The notes beneath the pieces are model-generated. The model saw nothing but the letters and a program-made list of their open reading frames with translations, was not told where the DNA came from and did not search any database. From contig NZ_CP163525.1 in NCBI RefSeq assembly GCF_041080655.1, positions 3,410,001-3,474,000 on the forward strand: a stretch of 64,000 nucleotides of DNA. The letters run 5' to 3'. The position numbers and the translations under genes are program-made. Each line of letters begins with the position of its first letter. Positions within the stretch are counted from its first letter, which is position 1. Below, in pieces: positions 51,563-61,070 of this stretch. The DNA comes from Streptomyces sp. CG4 (GTDB lineage: Bacteria > Actinomycetota > Actinomycetes > Streptomycetales > Streptomycetaceae).

Positions 51563-52966
51563 TCAGGTCGTGGGACGCCAGTGCTCGGCCAGGTCACCCC
51601 ACAGATAGGCGCTGGTCTCGACGCCTTTGAGGAGGAGATCCAGCTCGACCTTTTCGTCGGGGGCGTGCCAGCCGTCGGACGGGACGGAGATGCCCAGGAA
51701 GAGCACGGGGGCGCCGAGGACCTCCTGGAGATCGGCGGCGGGTCCGGAGCCGCCCTCGCGGGTGAAGCGGACCGGCTTCTCGAAGGCGCGGCCCATGGCG
51801 CGGGCCACGGACTGCAGCGCGGGGTGGTCGAGCGGGGTCAGGCACGGGCGTGTGGCCGCGCCGAAGCTGATCTCGTGCCGGATCCCGGCGGGCAGCTGTG
51901 TCTCGGCCCAGGCGCGGACGGCCTTCTCGATGTGCTCGGGGTCCTGGCCCGCGACCATCCGGAAGGACAGCTTCACCATGGCGGTGGACGGGATGATCGT
52001 CTTGCTGCCCGGGCCCTGATAACCACCGCCGATGCCGTTGACCTCGGCGGTCGGGCGGGCCCAGATGCGTTCGAGAGTGCTGAATCCGGCCTCGCCGTGA
52101 GGGGCGTGGGACTTGGCGGTGCGCAGCCAGCGCTCCTCGTCGAAGGGCAGCTCGGCGAAGAGCTCTCGCTCGCGGTCGGTCAGCTCGACGATGCCGTCGT
52201 AGAAGCCGGGGATCGCCACGCGTGCGTGCTCGTCGTGCAGGGCGGCGACCAGGCGGGCGGCCGCGGTGGCCGGGTTGGGTACGGCGCCGCCGAAGGAGCC
52301 GGAGTGGATGTCCTGGTCGGGGCCGTACAGCCGGATCTCGCACTCGGCGAGGCCGCGCATGCCGGTGCAGACGGTCGGGGTGTCCTCGGACCACATGCCG
52401 GTGTCGGAGACGATCACGGCGTCGGCGGCCAGCCGTGCCGCGTGCTCCTCGACCAGGGCCCGGAAGTGCGGGGAGCCGGACTCCTCCTCGCCCTCGATCA
52501 GCAGCTTCAGGTTGACCGCGGGGGCTGTGCGGCCCGTGGCGGCGAGGTGGGCGCGGACGCCGAGTGTGTGGAAGAACACCTGGCCCTTGTCGTCGGCCGC
52601 CCCGCGCGCGTACAGCCGGTTTCCGCGGACGACCGGCTCGAACGGGTCGCTGTCCCAGCCGTCCTCGCGGGCGGCGGGCTGCACGTCGTGATGGCCGTAG
52701 ACGAGGACGGTGGGCGCCTCGGGGTCGTCGGAGTGCCACTCGGCGAAGACGGCCGGAGCGCCCGGGGTCGGCCAGATCTCGGCGGTCGGGAAGCCGGTCT
52801 CCTTGAGCTGGGCGGCGAGCCAGTCGGCGCTGCGCCGTACGTCGGACGCGTGGTCGGGCTGGGCCGACACGGAGGGGATGCGCAGCCATTCCGTTAGGTC
52901 TTCGAGGAAGGCGGCGCGGTGCTGCTCGATGTACGTGCGGACGGCGCTGTCCGGGGTCTGGCTCAT
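51563..52966 (-). CDS. M20-family dipeptidase
   Basis: A 467-residue M20 metallopeptidase, most like carnosinase-type dipeptidases. Zinc ligands and catalytic residues are visible: VYGHHDVQP (His), RGAADDKGQVF (Asp bridge), LIEGEEESGSPHF (Glu pair), VSDTGMWSE and a C-terminal HAPDEKVELD His. The substrate is probably a dipeptide. ATG 52966 is used. It is one of a same-strand run with nudC, adnB and adnA, but spaced 154 bases from nudC and 53 from adnB, so it may have separate expression. Confidence 0.94.
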   Translation of the reverse strand: MSQTPDSAVRTYIEQHRAAFLEDLTEWLRIPSVSAQPDHASDVRRSADWLAAQLKETGFPTAEIWPTPGAPAVFAEWHSDDPEAPTVLVYGHHDVQPAAREDGWDSDPFEPVVRGNRLYARGAADDKGQVFFHTLGVRAHLAATGRTAPAVNLKLLIEGEEESGSPHFRALVEEHAARLAADAVIVSDTGMWSEDTPTVCTGMRGLAECEIRLYGPDQDIHSGSFGGAVPNPATAAARLVAALHDEHARVAIPGFYDGIVELTDRERELFAELPFDEERWLRTAKSHAPHGEAGFSTLERIWARPTAEVNGIGGGYQGPGSKTIIPSTAMVKLSFRMVAGQDPEHIEKAVRAWAETQLPAGIRHEISFGAATRPCLTPLDHPALQSVARAMGRAFEKPVRFTREGGSGPAADLQEVLGAPVLFLGISVPSDGWHAPDEKVELDLLLKGVETSAYLWGDLAEHWRPTT

Positions 52967-53019
52967 GCTCACGAGCCTATCGGCCCGCACCGACAACCTC
53001 GGCGGGCGGTTCGTCAGAC

Positions 53020-56000
53020 TCAGCTTGTCCGATGTGTCACTCCGGCGTCTTCCGTTCCGGCGCCTTCCGTTCCGGCCTCGCCCGTCAGGAGCCGTTCCAG
53101 GGCGGCCCGGTCCGGCAGGTCCGGCGGTCGTACGACCTCGCCGCTGCGCACGTAGAGGAAGGCGGCCGTGACCGACTCGGGCGGCACGCCCTGCTGCTCG
53201 GCCCAGGCCAGCCGGTACACGGCGAGCTGGAGCGGGTCGGCGGTGCGGGTGCGGCTGGTCTTCCAGTCGACGATCTCGTACGTCGTCTCGTCGCCGTCGC
53301 CGTGTTTGTACACGGCGTCGATCCGGCCCCGCACGACGCGACCGGCGAGGGTGAGCTGGAAGGGGGCCTCGACCCGGTGAGGGGTGCGCCGGGCGTACTC
53401 GCTGCGTTCGAAGGCCTCCTTCAGGGCTTCCAGGTCGTGTTCGTCGGCGATCTCGGCGTCGCTGCCGGGCAGCTCGTCCGGTTCCAGCAGGGGCAGGGTC
53501 AGTTCCTCGAAGCGGGCTTCCACCCACGCGTGGAATCGGGTGCCACGGCGCGCGGCCGGTTGCGGGGGGCGTGGCATGGGGCGCGCGAGTTCCTGCGCGA
53601 GCCCGTCCGGGTCCTCGGCCAGGCGCATCAGCTGGGTCGCGGTCAGCGTGGCGGGCAGCGGGACGTCGGTGACGGCCTGCCGGGCGCGCAGCAGCTCCCC
53701 GGTGAGCGCGTCCAGGTCACGGTCCCAGGAGGCGATGGTGCGGGTTTCCTCCGGGGTGAGATCGGCGGGGTACTGCGGGTCGGCGGGGTGGGGGCGGTGC
53801 CGCGGGGCGGCTGCCTGGTGCGGGATCGCGGGCCGGTCGACGCCCCGGGCGCCTCGGCCGACGGGGTCGGCCGAGGTGGGGGCGTGCGGGGCGGGGGCGC
53901 CTGGGGCGGGGGCAGCGAAGGTGGGGGCGTCCGAGGCGGGGTCGGCCAAGGCGGGAGCGTCCGAGGCGGAGCCAGCCAAGGAGAGCGCGTCCGAGGCAGG
54001 GTCGCCCGGGGCAGGGTCGGCCAAGACGGGAGCATCCGAGGCGGGGCCAACCAAGGGAAGCGCGTCCGAGGCGTAGGTGCCCGAGGCGGGGTCGGCCAAG
54101 GTGGGAGCGTCCGAGGCGGAGACGCCCGAGGCGAGAGCGCCCGAGGCAGGGTCAGCCAAGGGAAGCGCGTCCGAGGCAGAGGCGCCCGAGGCAGGGTCAG
54201 CCAAGACGGGAGCATCCGAGGCGGAGGCGTCCAAGGCGGGGTCGGCCGGAGCCACGGCGTCCGTGTCGTACGGGGGCTCGTCGTCGGCGAAAGGGTCCTC
54301 GTCGTATGGGAAGTCCGCGCCGTGCTCGTCGTACGGCTCGCTCTCGTAGGGGTCGTCGTAGGGGGCTTCGTCCGGGGGCGGGGGCCAGTCCGGGTCGTCG
54401 AGGGCGGCGGGGTCGTGGGCGGCCGGTGGGCGGCCGGGTTCCTGGGCGGCGAGGGTGTCCAGGTGGGCGAGGACGGTCTCGGCGGCCGCGCGGCGGCGGG
54501 CCAGGGCGGCGTCGTCCAGCGGGAGCGGCCACACCTGGTCGGCGGCGGCCGCGTGCAGGGCGGGATTCTCCGCGTCCTCGGCGGGCTCCTCCGCCCAGGC
54601 CTCGATCTCGCCGTAACCGGCGGCGCAGTGGTCGTGCAGGGCCTGGAGGAAGTCGGAGGGGCCGCGCGGCTTCTTCTGGCTGGGGCCCCACCAGTGGCCG
54701 GAGCCGAGCAGGAGGGAACGGGGGCGGGTGAAGGTGACGTAGCCGAGGCGGAGCTCCTCGGTGTGCTGGTGGTCCTTCATGGCCTCGTGGAAGGCCTTCA
54801 TACCGCGCGCGTCCCAGCTGCCGACGTCGGGCAGGGTGTCGGTGTCGCCGCGCAGGGCGTGCGGCACCACCTTGGCCTGCGCGGTCCACTTCTCGCGGCC
54901 CTGTGCGCTGGGGAACGTGCCCTTGACCAGTCCGGGGACGGCCACGACGTCCCACTCCAGGCCCTTGGACTTGTGGGCGGTGAGCACCTTGACGGTGTTC
55001 TCGCCGCCGGGCAGGGCGTTGTCGAGGCCCTTCTCGTACTGCGCGGCGGTGCGCAGGAAGCCGAGGAAGGCGAGCAGGGTGGCCTCGGCGTCGCTCGCCG
55101 CGAAGGACGCGGCGACGTCCAGGAAGTTGGACAGGGTCTCGCGGCGGCGGGCGGCCAGGGCGTGCGGGGACGCCGACAGCTCCACCTCCAGGCCGGTGAC
55201 GGCGAGGACGCGGTGCAGGACGTCCATCAGCGGGTCGGACAGCGAGCGGCGCAGGTCGCGCAGCTCGGCGGCCAGGCGCGCGAAGCGCACGCGCGCGTCC
55301 GGCGAGAACGGCAGCCCGTCGTCATCGCCCTCGTCGTCCGCGGGTGTTTCGAGGAAGGTGTCGAGGGCGTCCGCGAGCGATATCACCTCGGCCGGATCGA
55401 CCCCTTCGACGGCTGCGGCGAGCCGGCGGTCCGGGTCGTCGGTGTCGTCCATGCGCGCGTGGGCGACCAGCAGCCGGGCGCGGCGGCCCAGCAGGGCGAG
55501 GTCGCGGGGGCCGATGCGCCAGCGCGGGCCGGTCAGCAGGCGCACCAGGGCGGCGTTGGCGCCGGGGTCCTGGAGCACCTCGCAGACGGCGACGAGGTCG
55601 GCGACCTCGGGCAGATGCAGCAGCCCGGACAGGCCGACCACCTCGACGGGGATGTCCCGGGCCACGAGGGCGCCCTGGATCTCGGCGAAGTCGGTCGCCG
55701 TGCGGCACAGTACGGCGATCTCGCCGGGGGCCGTGCCGGTGTGCACGAGGTGGGCGAGGGAGTCGGCGATCCAGTCGATCTCCTCGGCGTGGGTGGGCAG
55801 CAGGGCGCAGTGGACCGTGCCGTCGTGCTCGGCGCCGGGGGCCGGGCGGAGGGCCTCCACGCCCGCGTGCATGGCGCGCAGCGGCTCGGCGAGACCGTTG
55901 GCGAGGTCGAGGAGGCGGCCGCCGCTGCGGCGGTTCTCGCTGAGCGCCTGCCGGGTGGCGGGGCGGCCGTCGGTGTGCGCGAAGTGTGCGGGGAAGTCGT

Positions 56001-56949
56001 CCAGGTTGGCGACGGAGGCGCCGCGCCAGCCGTAGATGGCCTGGCAGGGGTCGCCGACCGCGGTCACCGGATGGCCCGCACCACTGCCGAACAGGCCTGC
56101 CAGCAGGACGCGTTGGGCCACGGAGGTGTCCTGGTACTCGTCCAGGAGCACCACGCGGAACTCCTCGCGCAGCAGCCGGCCCACCTCGGGGATGCCGGCG
56201 AGCCGGGCGGACAGGGCGATCTGGTCGCCGAAGTCGAGGAGGTCGCGCTCGCGTTTGGCCGTCCGGTAGCGCCGGACGAGGTCGGCCAGTTCGCGGCGGG
56301 CGGTGGCCGTCTCGGGGACCTTGCGCAGATCGGCGTTGGTGAGCTTGGCGCTCTGGAGGGTGCGCAGCAGGTCCGTGTCCCAGGCGCGCAGTTCCGCGGG
56401 GTCGACGAGGTGTTCGGCGAGTTCGGAGTCGAGGGCGAGCAGATCGCTGACGAGGTCGGCGAAGGAGCGGGTCAGCGCGGGGTACGGGCCCGGCGCCTCG
56501 CGCAGCACGCGCGCGGCCAGCTGGTAGCGGGTGGCGTCGGCGAGCAGCCGGGAGGTGGGCTCCAGGCCGAGGCGCAGGCCGTGGTCGGTGAGGAGGCGGC
56601 CGGCGAAGGCGTGGTAGGTCGAGATCACCGGCTCGCCGGGCGGGTTGTCCGGGTCGATGACGTCGGGGTCGGTCACACCGGCCTTGATCAGCGCCTTGCG
56701 GACGCGTTCGGCCAGCTCTCCGGCGGCCTTGTTGGTGAAGGTGAGGCCGAGGACCTGTTCCGGGGCGACCTGGCCGGTGCCGACCAGCCAGACCACGCGG
56801 GCGGCCATCACGGTGGTCTTGCCCGATCCGGCTCCGGCCACGATCACCTGCGGGGCGGGCGGCGCGGTGATGCAGGCCGTCTGCTCCGGGGTGAACGGGA
56901 TGCCGAGGAGCTCTTTGAGCTGCTCGGGGTCGGTGATACGGGCGGGCAT
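53020..56949 (-). CDS. adnB: AdnB-type helicase-nuclease subunit with repetitive insert
   Basis: A 1309-residue double-strand-break resection enzyme subunit. It has an SF1A motor (VAGAGSGKTTVM, LTFTNKAAGEL, VVLLDEYQDTS, QAIYGWRG, HKSKGLEWDVVAVP, YVTFTRPR) and a RecB-like nuclease at the C-terminus (VRGRIDAVYKHG, IVDWKTSR, LQLAVYRLAWAEQ). The nuclease residues Asp, Asp and Lys are intact. Between them, about residues 898-1030, is an Ala/Pro/Asp/Ser-rich low-complexity repeat that mycobacterial AdnB (about 1100 residues as I recall) does not seem to have. ATG 56949 is chosen because it matches family start positions, although no strong Shine-Dalgarno sequence precedes it; GTG 57045 is the alternative. 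It pairs with AdnA. Confidence 0.93.
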   Translation of the reverse strand: MPARITDPEQLKELLGIPFTPEQTACITAPPAPQVIVAGAGSGKTTVMAARVVWLVGTGQVAPEQVLGLTFTNKAAGELAERVRKALIKAGVTDPDVIDPDNPPGEPVISTYHAFAGRLLTDHGLRLGLEPTSRLLADATRYQLAARVLREAPGPYPALTRSFADLVSDLLALDSELAEHLVDPAELRAWDTDLLRTLQSAKLTNADLRKVPETATARRELADLVRRYRTAKRERDLLDFGDQIALSARLAGIPEVGRLLREEFRVVLLDEYQDTSVAQRVLLAGLFGSGAGHPVTAVGDPCQAIYGWRGASVANLDDFPAHFAHTDGRPATRQALSENRRSGGRLLDLANGLAEPLRAMHAGVEALRPAPGAEHDGTVHCALLPTHAEEIDWIADSLAHLVHTGTAPGEIAVLCRTATDFAEIQGALVARDIPVEVVGLSGLLHLPEVADLVAVCEVLQDPGANAALVRLLTGPRWRIGPRDLALLGRRARLLVAHARMDDTDDPDRRLAAAVEGVDPAEVISLADALDTFLETPADDEGDDDGLPFSPDARVRFARLAAELRDLRRSLSDPLMDVLHRVLAVTGLEVELSASPHALAARRRETLSNFLDVAASFAASDAEATLLAFLGFLRTAAQYEKGLDNALPGGENTVKVLTAHKSKGLEWDVVAVPGLVKGTFPSAQGREKWTAQAKVVPHALRGDTDTLPDVGSWDARGMKAFHEAMKDHQHTEELRLGYVTFTRPRSLLLGSGHWWGPSQKKPRGPSDFLQALHDHCAAGYGEIEAWAEEPAEDAENPALHAAAADQVWPLPLDDAALARRRAAAETVLAHLDTLAAQEPGRPPAAHDPAALDDPDWPPPPDEAPYDDPYESEPYDEHGADFPYDEDPFADDEPPYDTDAVAPADPALDASASDAPVLADPASGASASDALPLADPASGALASGVSASDAPTLADPASGTYASDALPLVGPASDAPVLADPAPGDPASDALSLAGSASDAPALADPASDAPTFAAPAPGAPAPHAPTSADPVGRGARGVDRPAIPHQAAAPRHRPHPADPQYPADLTPEETRTIASWDRDLDALTGELLRARQAVTDVPLPATLTATQLMRLAEDPDGLAQELARPMPRPPQPAARRGTRFHAWVEARFEELTLPLLEPDELPGSDAEIADEHDLEALKEAFERSEYARRTPHRVEAPFQLTLAGRVVRGRIDAVYKHGDGDETTYEIVDWKTSRTRTADPLQLAVYRLAWAEQQGVPPESVTAAFLYVRSGEVVRPPDLPDRAALERLLTGEAGTEGAGTEDAGVTHRTS
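53860..54250 (-). repeat. Low-complexity repeat insert in adnB
   Basis: About 390 bases are built from imperfect units of roughly 33 to 60 bases that encode variants of ADPASGASASDAPVL and ASDALPLADPASG. The insert lies in the linker before the nuclease domain. It is likely length-variable between strains. Confidence 0.85.
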
Positions 56950-57064
56950 GTCGGAAAGGCTAGTGGCGAGCACTGACAGTCGAGCGCGGATCGACCCCTC
57001 GGGACGGAAGACGCGCAGGTCAGCACGTGTGGTGCCGTCCGTCACTCCCGCGCCTGACGGTGGC

Positions 57065-60000
57065 TCACTCGATCACGTGCCGCCCCTCGGGCCGGGCGCT
57101 GCACGAGGAGCGGAACGCGCAGTGCGTGCAGTGCTGGCCGGTGTTCGGCGCGAACCGCTCGTCGAGGACCTTGCCGGCGGCGGTGGCCAGCAGCTCGCCG
57201 ACCCACTCCCCCGACAGCGTCTCCTGGGTCTGCACCTTGGGCAGGCTGTCGCCGCCGTCGCGCTGGGCGGCGCCCTGCCTGAGGTGGACCAGTTCCGCGC
57301 CGCCGGGTTCGGGACGTACGCCGTCGAATGCCTCGTCGACGGCGCCTTCGTGGACGGCGAGCTGGTAGACGGCGAGCTGGGGGTGGCGGGCGACCTCGGC
57401 GGCGCTGGGGGCCTGTTTGCCGGTCTTGAAGTCGACCACGTAGGCGCGGCCGTCGCCGTCCGTCTCCACGCGGTCCATCTGGCCGCGGATGCGGACCTGG
57501 TAGTCGCCCGCTTCGAGGGTGACGTCGAAGTCCTGCTCGCTGGCCACCGGGGTGCGCCCGGTGCGGTCCAGCACATGCCAGTTCAGGAAGCGTTCGAGCG
57601 CCACGCGCGCGTTGTCCTTCTCCTGCTGCGACTTCCAGGGGGCGTCGAAGGCGAGCGCGTTCCACACCGAGTCCAGCCGTTCCATCAGGACGTCGAGGTC
57701 GGCCGGAGTACGGCCGGAGGCCACCTCGTCGGCGAGGACGTGGACGACGTTGCCGAAGCCCTGCGCGGTCGTGGCCGGGGCGTCGGCCTTCACCTCGCGG
57801 CCCAGGAACCACTGGAGTGCACAGGTGTTGGCGAGCTGGCCGAGGGCGCTGCCAGAGAGCACGACCGGCTGGTCGCGGTGGCGCAGCGGCACCTTGCTCT
57901 CGGTCGGGTCGTACATGCCCCACCAGCGGTAGGGGTGAGCGGACGGCACCAGCGGGCGGCCGTCCTCGTCGGCGAGGGCGGCGAGCCGGGCCAGCCGGCG
58001 GGCGGCGGCCTCCCGCAGGGCGGCGGACACGCGCGGGTCGACCGTGGTGGCGCGCAGCTCTGCGACGAGCGCGGCCACGGACAGCGGGCGGCGGGGGCGG
58101 CCGGTGACGTCCCGGGGTTCGACGCCGAGTTCGGTGAGGAAACGGGACGGCTGGTCGCCGTCGTCGGCGGGCGCCTTCACGGCGGTCACGACGAGGCGGT
58201 CACGCGCGCGTGTGGCGGCGACGTAGAACAGGCGGCGCTCCTCGGCGAGCAGCGCCCCCGGGGTGAGTGGTTCGGCGAGGCCGTCCCGGCCGATGCGGTC
58301 GGCCTCCAGGAGCGAGCCACGGCGGCGCAGGTCGGGCCACAGGCCCTCCTGGACGCCGGCGACGACGACCAGCCGCCACTCCAGGCCCTTGGCGCGGTGC
58401 GCGGTCATCAGGCGGACGGCGTCCGGGCGTACCGCGCGGCGCGTGAGCGTGTCGGCGGCTATGTCCTCGGCCTCGATCTCCTCCAGGAAGTTCAGCGCGC
58501 CACGGCCTCCGGTGCGCTCCTCGGCACGCGCGGCGGTGGCGAACAGCGCGCACACGGCGTCCAGGTCCCGGTCGGCGTTGCGGCCGGCCGCGCCGCCGCG
58601 CCGGGCGGCCCGCTCCAGCCGCGCGGGCCACGGCGTGCCCGCCCACAGCTCCCACAGCGCCTCCTCGGCCGTACCGCCGTCGGTCAGGCGGCGGCGGGCC
58701 TTGCCGAGCAGTGCGCCGAGGCGCTGTGCCCCGCGCGCGTACACCGGGTCGTGCACGGCCAGGCGCTCCGGTTCGGCGAGCGCCCGTGCCAGCAGTACGT
58801 CGGAGGGCGGCGGCAACGGATTGCCCGCCGCCCGCTCCTCCTCGCGCAGGGCACGCCCGAGGCGGCGCAGATCGGCCGGGTCCATGCCGGCGAGGGGGGA
58901 GGCGAGCAGGGTGAGCGCGGTCTCGGTGTCGAGCCAGGAGGTGCCAGGGGTGTCTTCTGGGACTTCGTCGGGGGCCGGTGGGCTCTCCGAGCCGAGTGCG
59001 GTGGCGTCCGCCTCTCGGCCGTGTGCCTCCGCCGTGGCCACCGCGCGCAGGGCCGTCAGCAGGGGGGCCACCGCCGGCTCGTGGCGCAGGGGCAGGTGGT
59101 CGCCGTCCATGTCCAGCGGGACGCCGGCCGAGGAGAGGGCGCGGCGGAGGGTCGGCAGGGTGCGGGAGCCGGCCCGGACCAGGACGGCCATGTCGCTCCA
59201 GGCGACGCCGTCCTCCAGGTGCGCGCGGCGCAGGATGTCCGCGATGTTGTCCAGTTCCGTACCGGCCGTCGGATACGTGTAGACCTCGACGCGGCCCCCG
59301 TCCCGTACGGCGGCCGGCTCGCGGTGTGCGCGGACCTTGTCGGCCGGCAGCCGGGTCAGCGGCATGCGCTGGGTGATCAGGCGGGTGGCGGCCAGCAGAC
59401 CGGCGCCGGAGCGGCGGGAGGCGCGCAGCACCTCGACGGGGGCGGGGCGGCCGTCCGCGCGCGGGAAGTCCGCCGGGAAGTCGAGGATGCCGTTCACATC
59501 GGCGCCCCGGAAGGCGTAGATCGACTGGTCCGGGTCGCCGAAGGCGACCAGGGTGCGTCCGCCGCCGGCCAGTGCGTGCAGGAGCCGCACCTGGGCCGCG
59601 TCGGTGTCCTGGTACTCGTCGACGTACACGGCGTCGTACTGGGCGGCGAGCCGTGCGGCGGTCTCGGGGCGGCGGGCGAGGAGGACCGCGCGGTGGACCA
59701 GTTCCGCGTAGTCGATCACGCCCTGCAGGTCGAGCACGTCGAGGTACTCGGCGAGGAACGCCGCGGCAGCGCGCCAGTCGGGGCGGCCGATACGGCGGGC
59801 GAACGCGTCCAGCGCGTCGGGGCCGAGGCCCAGCTCGCGGCTGCGGGCGAGGACCGCGCGGACCTCGTCGGCGAAGCCGCGCGTGGTCAGGCAGGCGCGC
59901 AGTTCGTCGGGCCAGCGCACATGGGTCAGCCCGAGCCGCTCCAACTCGGGCTGGCCGGCGAGCAGTTCACGGACGGCGACGTCCTGCTCGGGGCCGGAGA

Positions 60001-60322
60001 GCAGGCGCAGCGGCTCGGCGAACAGGCCGCTGTCCTGGTGGGCGCGCACCAGGGCGTAGCAGTACGAGTGGAACGTGGTGGCGCGGGGCGCGCGGGCGGC
60101 GCCGATGCGCAGGGCCATGCGGTCGCGCAGGTCGACGGCGGCCTTGCGGCTGAACGTCAGCACCAGGATGCGCTCGGGGTCGCCGCCCCGGGCGATCCGC
60201 GCGGCCACGGACTCGACGAGCGTGGTGGTCTTGCCGGTGCCGGGGCCGGCGAGGACGAGGAGGGGGCCGCTCCGGTGGTCAACCACGGTGCGCTGTGCGG
60301 CGTCCAGACGAGGGGGGTCCAT
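57065..60322 (-). CDS. adnA: AdnA-type helicase-nuclease subunit
   Basis: The partner of AdnB, 1085 residues from the chosen ATG. Motor motifs are present (VLAGPGTGKTTTL, LTFSRKAAVDL, AVYVDEYQDTD, QSIYAFRG, HRAKGLEWRLVVV, FYVAATRAR). The C-terminal nuclease has RIRGQMDRVE, YVVDFKTGK and HPQLAVYQLAV. A Cys in NTCALQWFLG plus the CTHCAFRSSC cluster resembles an Fe-S staple of AddB-type nucleases. The start is not certain: the frame stays open upstream with GRGAYRLVRTPP, which I believe is conserved, but contains no good start codon until GTG 60592. A frameshift near 60380 is possible. It stands first in the adnA-adnB unit, 115 bases apart. Confidence 0.88.
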   Translation of the reverse strand: MDPPRLDAAQRTVVDHRSGPLLVLAGPGTGKTTTLVESVAARIARGGDPERILVLTFSRKAAVDLRDRMALRIGAARAPRATTFHSYCYALVRAHQDSGLFAEPLRLLSGPEQDVAVRELLAGQPELERLGLTHVRWPDELRACLTTRGFADEVRAVLARSRELGLGPDALDAFARRIGRPDWRAAAAFLAEYLDVLDLQGVIDYAELVHRAVLLARRPETAARLAAQYDAVYVDEYQDTDAAQVRLLHALAGGGRTLVAFGDPDQSIYAFRGADVNGILDFPADFPRADGRPAPVEVLRASRRSGAGLLAATRLITQRMPLTRLPADKVRAHREPAAVRDGGRVEVYTYPTAGTELDNIADILRRAHLEDGVAWSDMAVLVRAGSRTLPTLRRALSSAGVPLDMDGDHLPLRHEPAVAPLLTALRAVATAEAHGREADATALGSESPPAPDEVPEDTPGTSWLDTETALTLLASPLAGMDPADLRRLGRALREEERAAGNPLPPPSDVLLARALAEPERLAVHDPVYARGAQRLGALLGKARRRLTDGGTAEEALWELWAGTPWPARLERAARRGGAAGRNADRDLDAVCALFATAARAEERTGGRGALNFLEEIEAEDIAADTLTRRAVRPDAVRLMTAHRAKGLEWRLVVVAGVQEGLWPDLRRRGSLLEADRIGRDGLAEPLTPGALLAEERRLFYVAATRARDRLVVTAVKAPADDGDQPSRFLTELGVEPRDVTGRPRRPLSVAALVAELRATTVDPRVSAALREAAARRLARLAALADEDGRPLVPSAHPYRWWGMYDPTESKVPLRHRDQPVVLSGSALGQLANTCALQWFLGREVKADAPATTAQGFGNVVHVLADEVASGRTPADLDVLMERLDSVWNALAFDAPWKSQQEKDNARVALERFLNWHVLDRTGRTPVASEQDFDVTLEAGDYQVRIRGQMDRVETDGDGRAYVVDFKTGKQAPSAAEVARHPQLAVYQLAVHEGAVDEAFDGVRPEPGGAELVHLRQGAAQRDGGDSLPKVQTQETLSGEWVGELLATAAGKVLDERFAPNTGQHCTHCAFRSSCSARPEGRHVIE

Positions 60323-60683
60323 GGCGGCCGGCGGGGTACGGACCAGTCGGTAAGCGCCACGGCCCCCTGCCGCACCGGAGGGTGCGGCAGGCGACTGGTG
60401 GAGGAAGAGGAGCTCACGTGGTTGGCCGGTCCTGGTGGTTGTGCTGGTGGGCGGGCGGTCACGCGTGCGTGACGGTGGCCGCGGGGTGAGGGGGACGCGT
60501 GCCGCCGACGCTACGCCGCCGCAACGGACGGAAGCAGGGCTTCCACTTCTTCCCTCGCGGCGCTTGTGGCGCTCGCGCCACGCGCGTCCCACACCCCACG
60601 AACGTACGTCATGCCACGGACGTCCCCCATGTCACCCATACGGGCCACGGGCTCTCCCCGACGGCATCCGATGGCGGAAGCTG
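60323..60683 (-). other. Region upstream of adnA with uncertain coding content
   Basis: Part of this stretch may encode the adnA N-terminus (see adnA). It contains a 10-bp perfect hairpin, CTGCCGCACC (60367-60376) and GGTGCGGCAG (60381-60390), with a four-base loop. A GTG with SSSSSTSRL-like coding follows in a different frame at about 60413. I see no other gene; the part above 60420 looks non-coding. Confidence 0.45.
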
Positions 60684-61070
60684 TCAGGTGTGACCCTCCG
60701 CGCCCGCCCCGCCGTCCCAACGGGCCCGCCGCATGTCGAGTCGCGGCAGATGCCCCTCGGCGCTCCGGGCCGCCTCCTTCAGCGGCGTGCCCTCGGCGCG
60801 GTAGTGGGCGAGCGCGCTCAGCTCGTGGCCGGGCAGCAGCACCCCGTCGGCTCGTACGACCCGCCACCACGGGACGGCGCCGCCGTACAGGGACATCACC
60901 CGGCCGACCTGGCGCGGTCCCCCTTCCTCGAGCCACTCGGCGACATCGCCGTACGTCATGACCCGCCCCGGCGGAATCCGCTCCGCGACTTCGAGGACCC
61001 GCTCGGCGTACTCCGGCAGCGCGTCCGCGTACTCCTCGCGGGTGTCCTCGACGGGGCTCTGCTCGCTCAT
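60684..61070 (-). CDS. Alkyltransferase-like (ATL) DNA-binding protein
   Basis: A 128-residue protein with the MGMT DNA-binding fold (PPGRVMTYGDVAEWL, GRVMSLYGGAVPWWRVVRADG). The catalytic Cys of PCHRVV-type alkyltransferases is Trp here (PWWRVV), and the following His is also Trp, so it cannot accept alkyl groups. ATL proteins bind O6-alkylguanine and flag it for nucleotide excision repair. The ATG at 61070 is used; an ATG three codons upstream is also possible. It is next to adnAB, as in mycobacteria. Confidence 0.92.
   Translation of the reverse strand: MSEQSPVEDTREEYADALPEYAERVLEVAERIPPGRVMTYGDVAEWLEEGGPRQVGRVMSLYGGAVPWWRVVRADGVLLPGHELSALAHYRAEGTPLKEAARSAEGHLPRLDMRRARWDGGAGAEGHT

Noticed and set aside
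53860..54250. CRISPR-like repeat array in adnB
   Set aside because: The repeats are imperfect, lack unique spacers of even length and are in frame within a coding region.
53032..56976. A 1314-codon open frame on the plus strand, antisense to adnB
   Set aside because: Gly/Val/Arg-rich composition without motifs, while the minus-strand frame has all helicase and nuclease motifs.
56645..60472. A 1275-codon open frame on the plus strand, antisense to adnA
   Set aside because: It mirrors the codon bias of the real gene, has no family motifs and is low-complexity; high G+C alone keeps such frames open.
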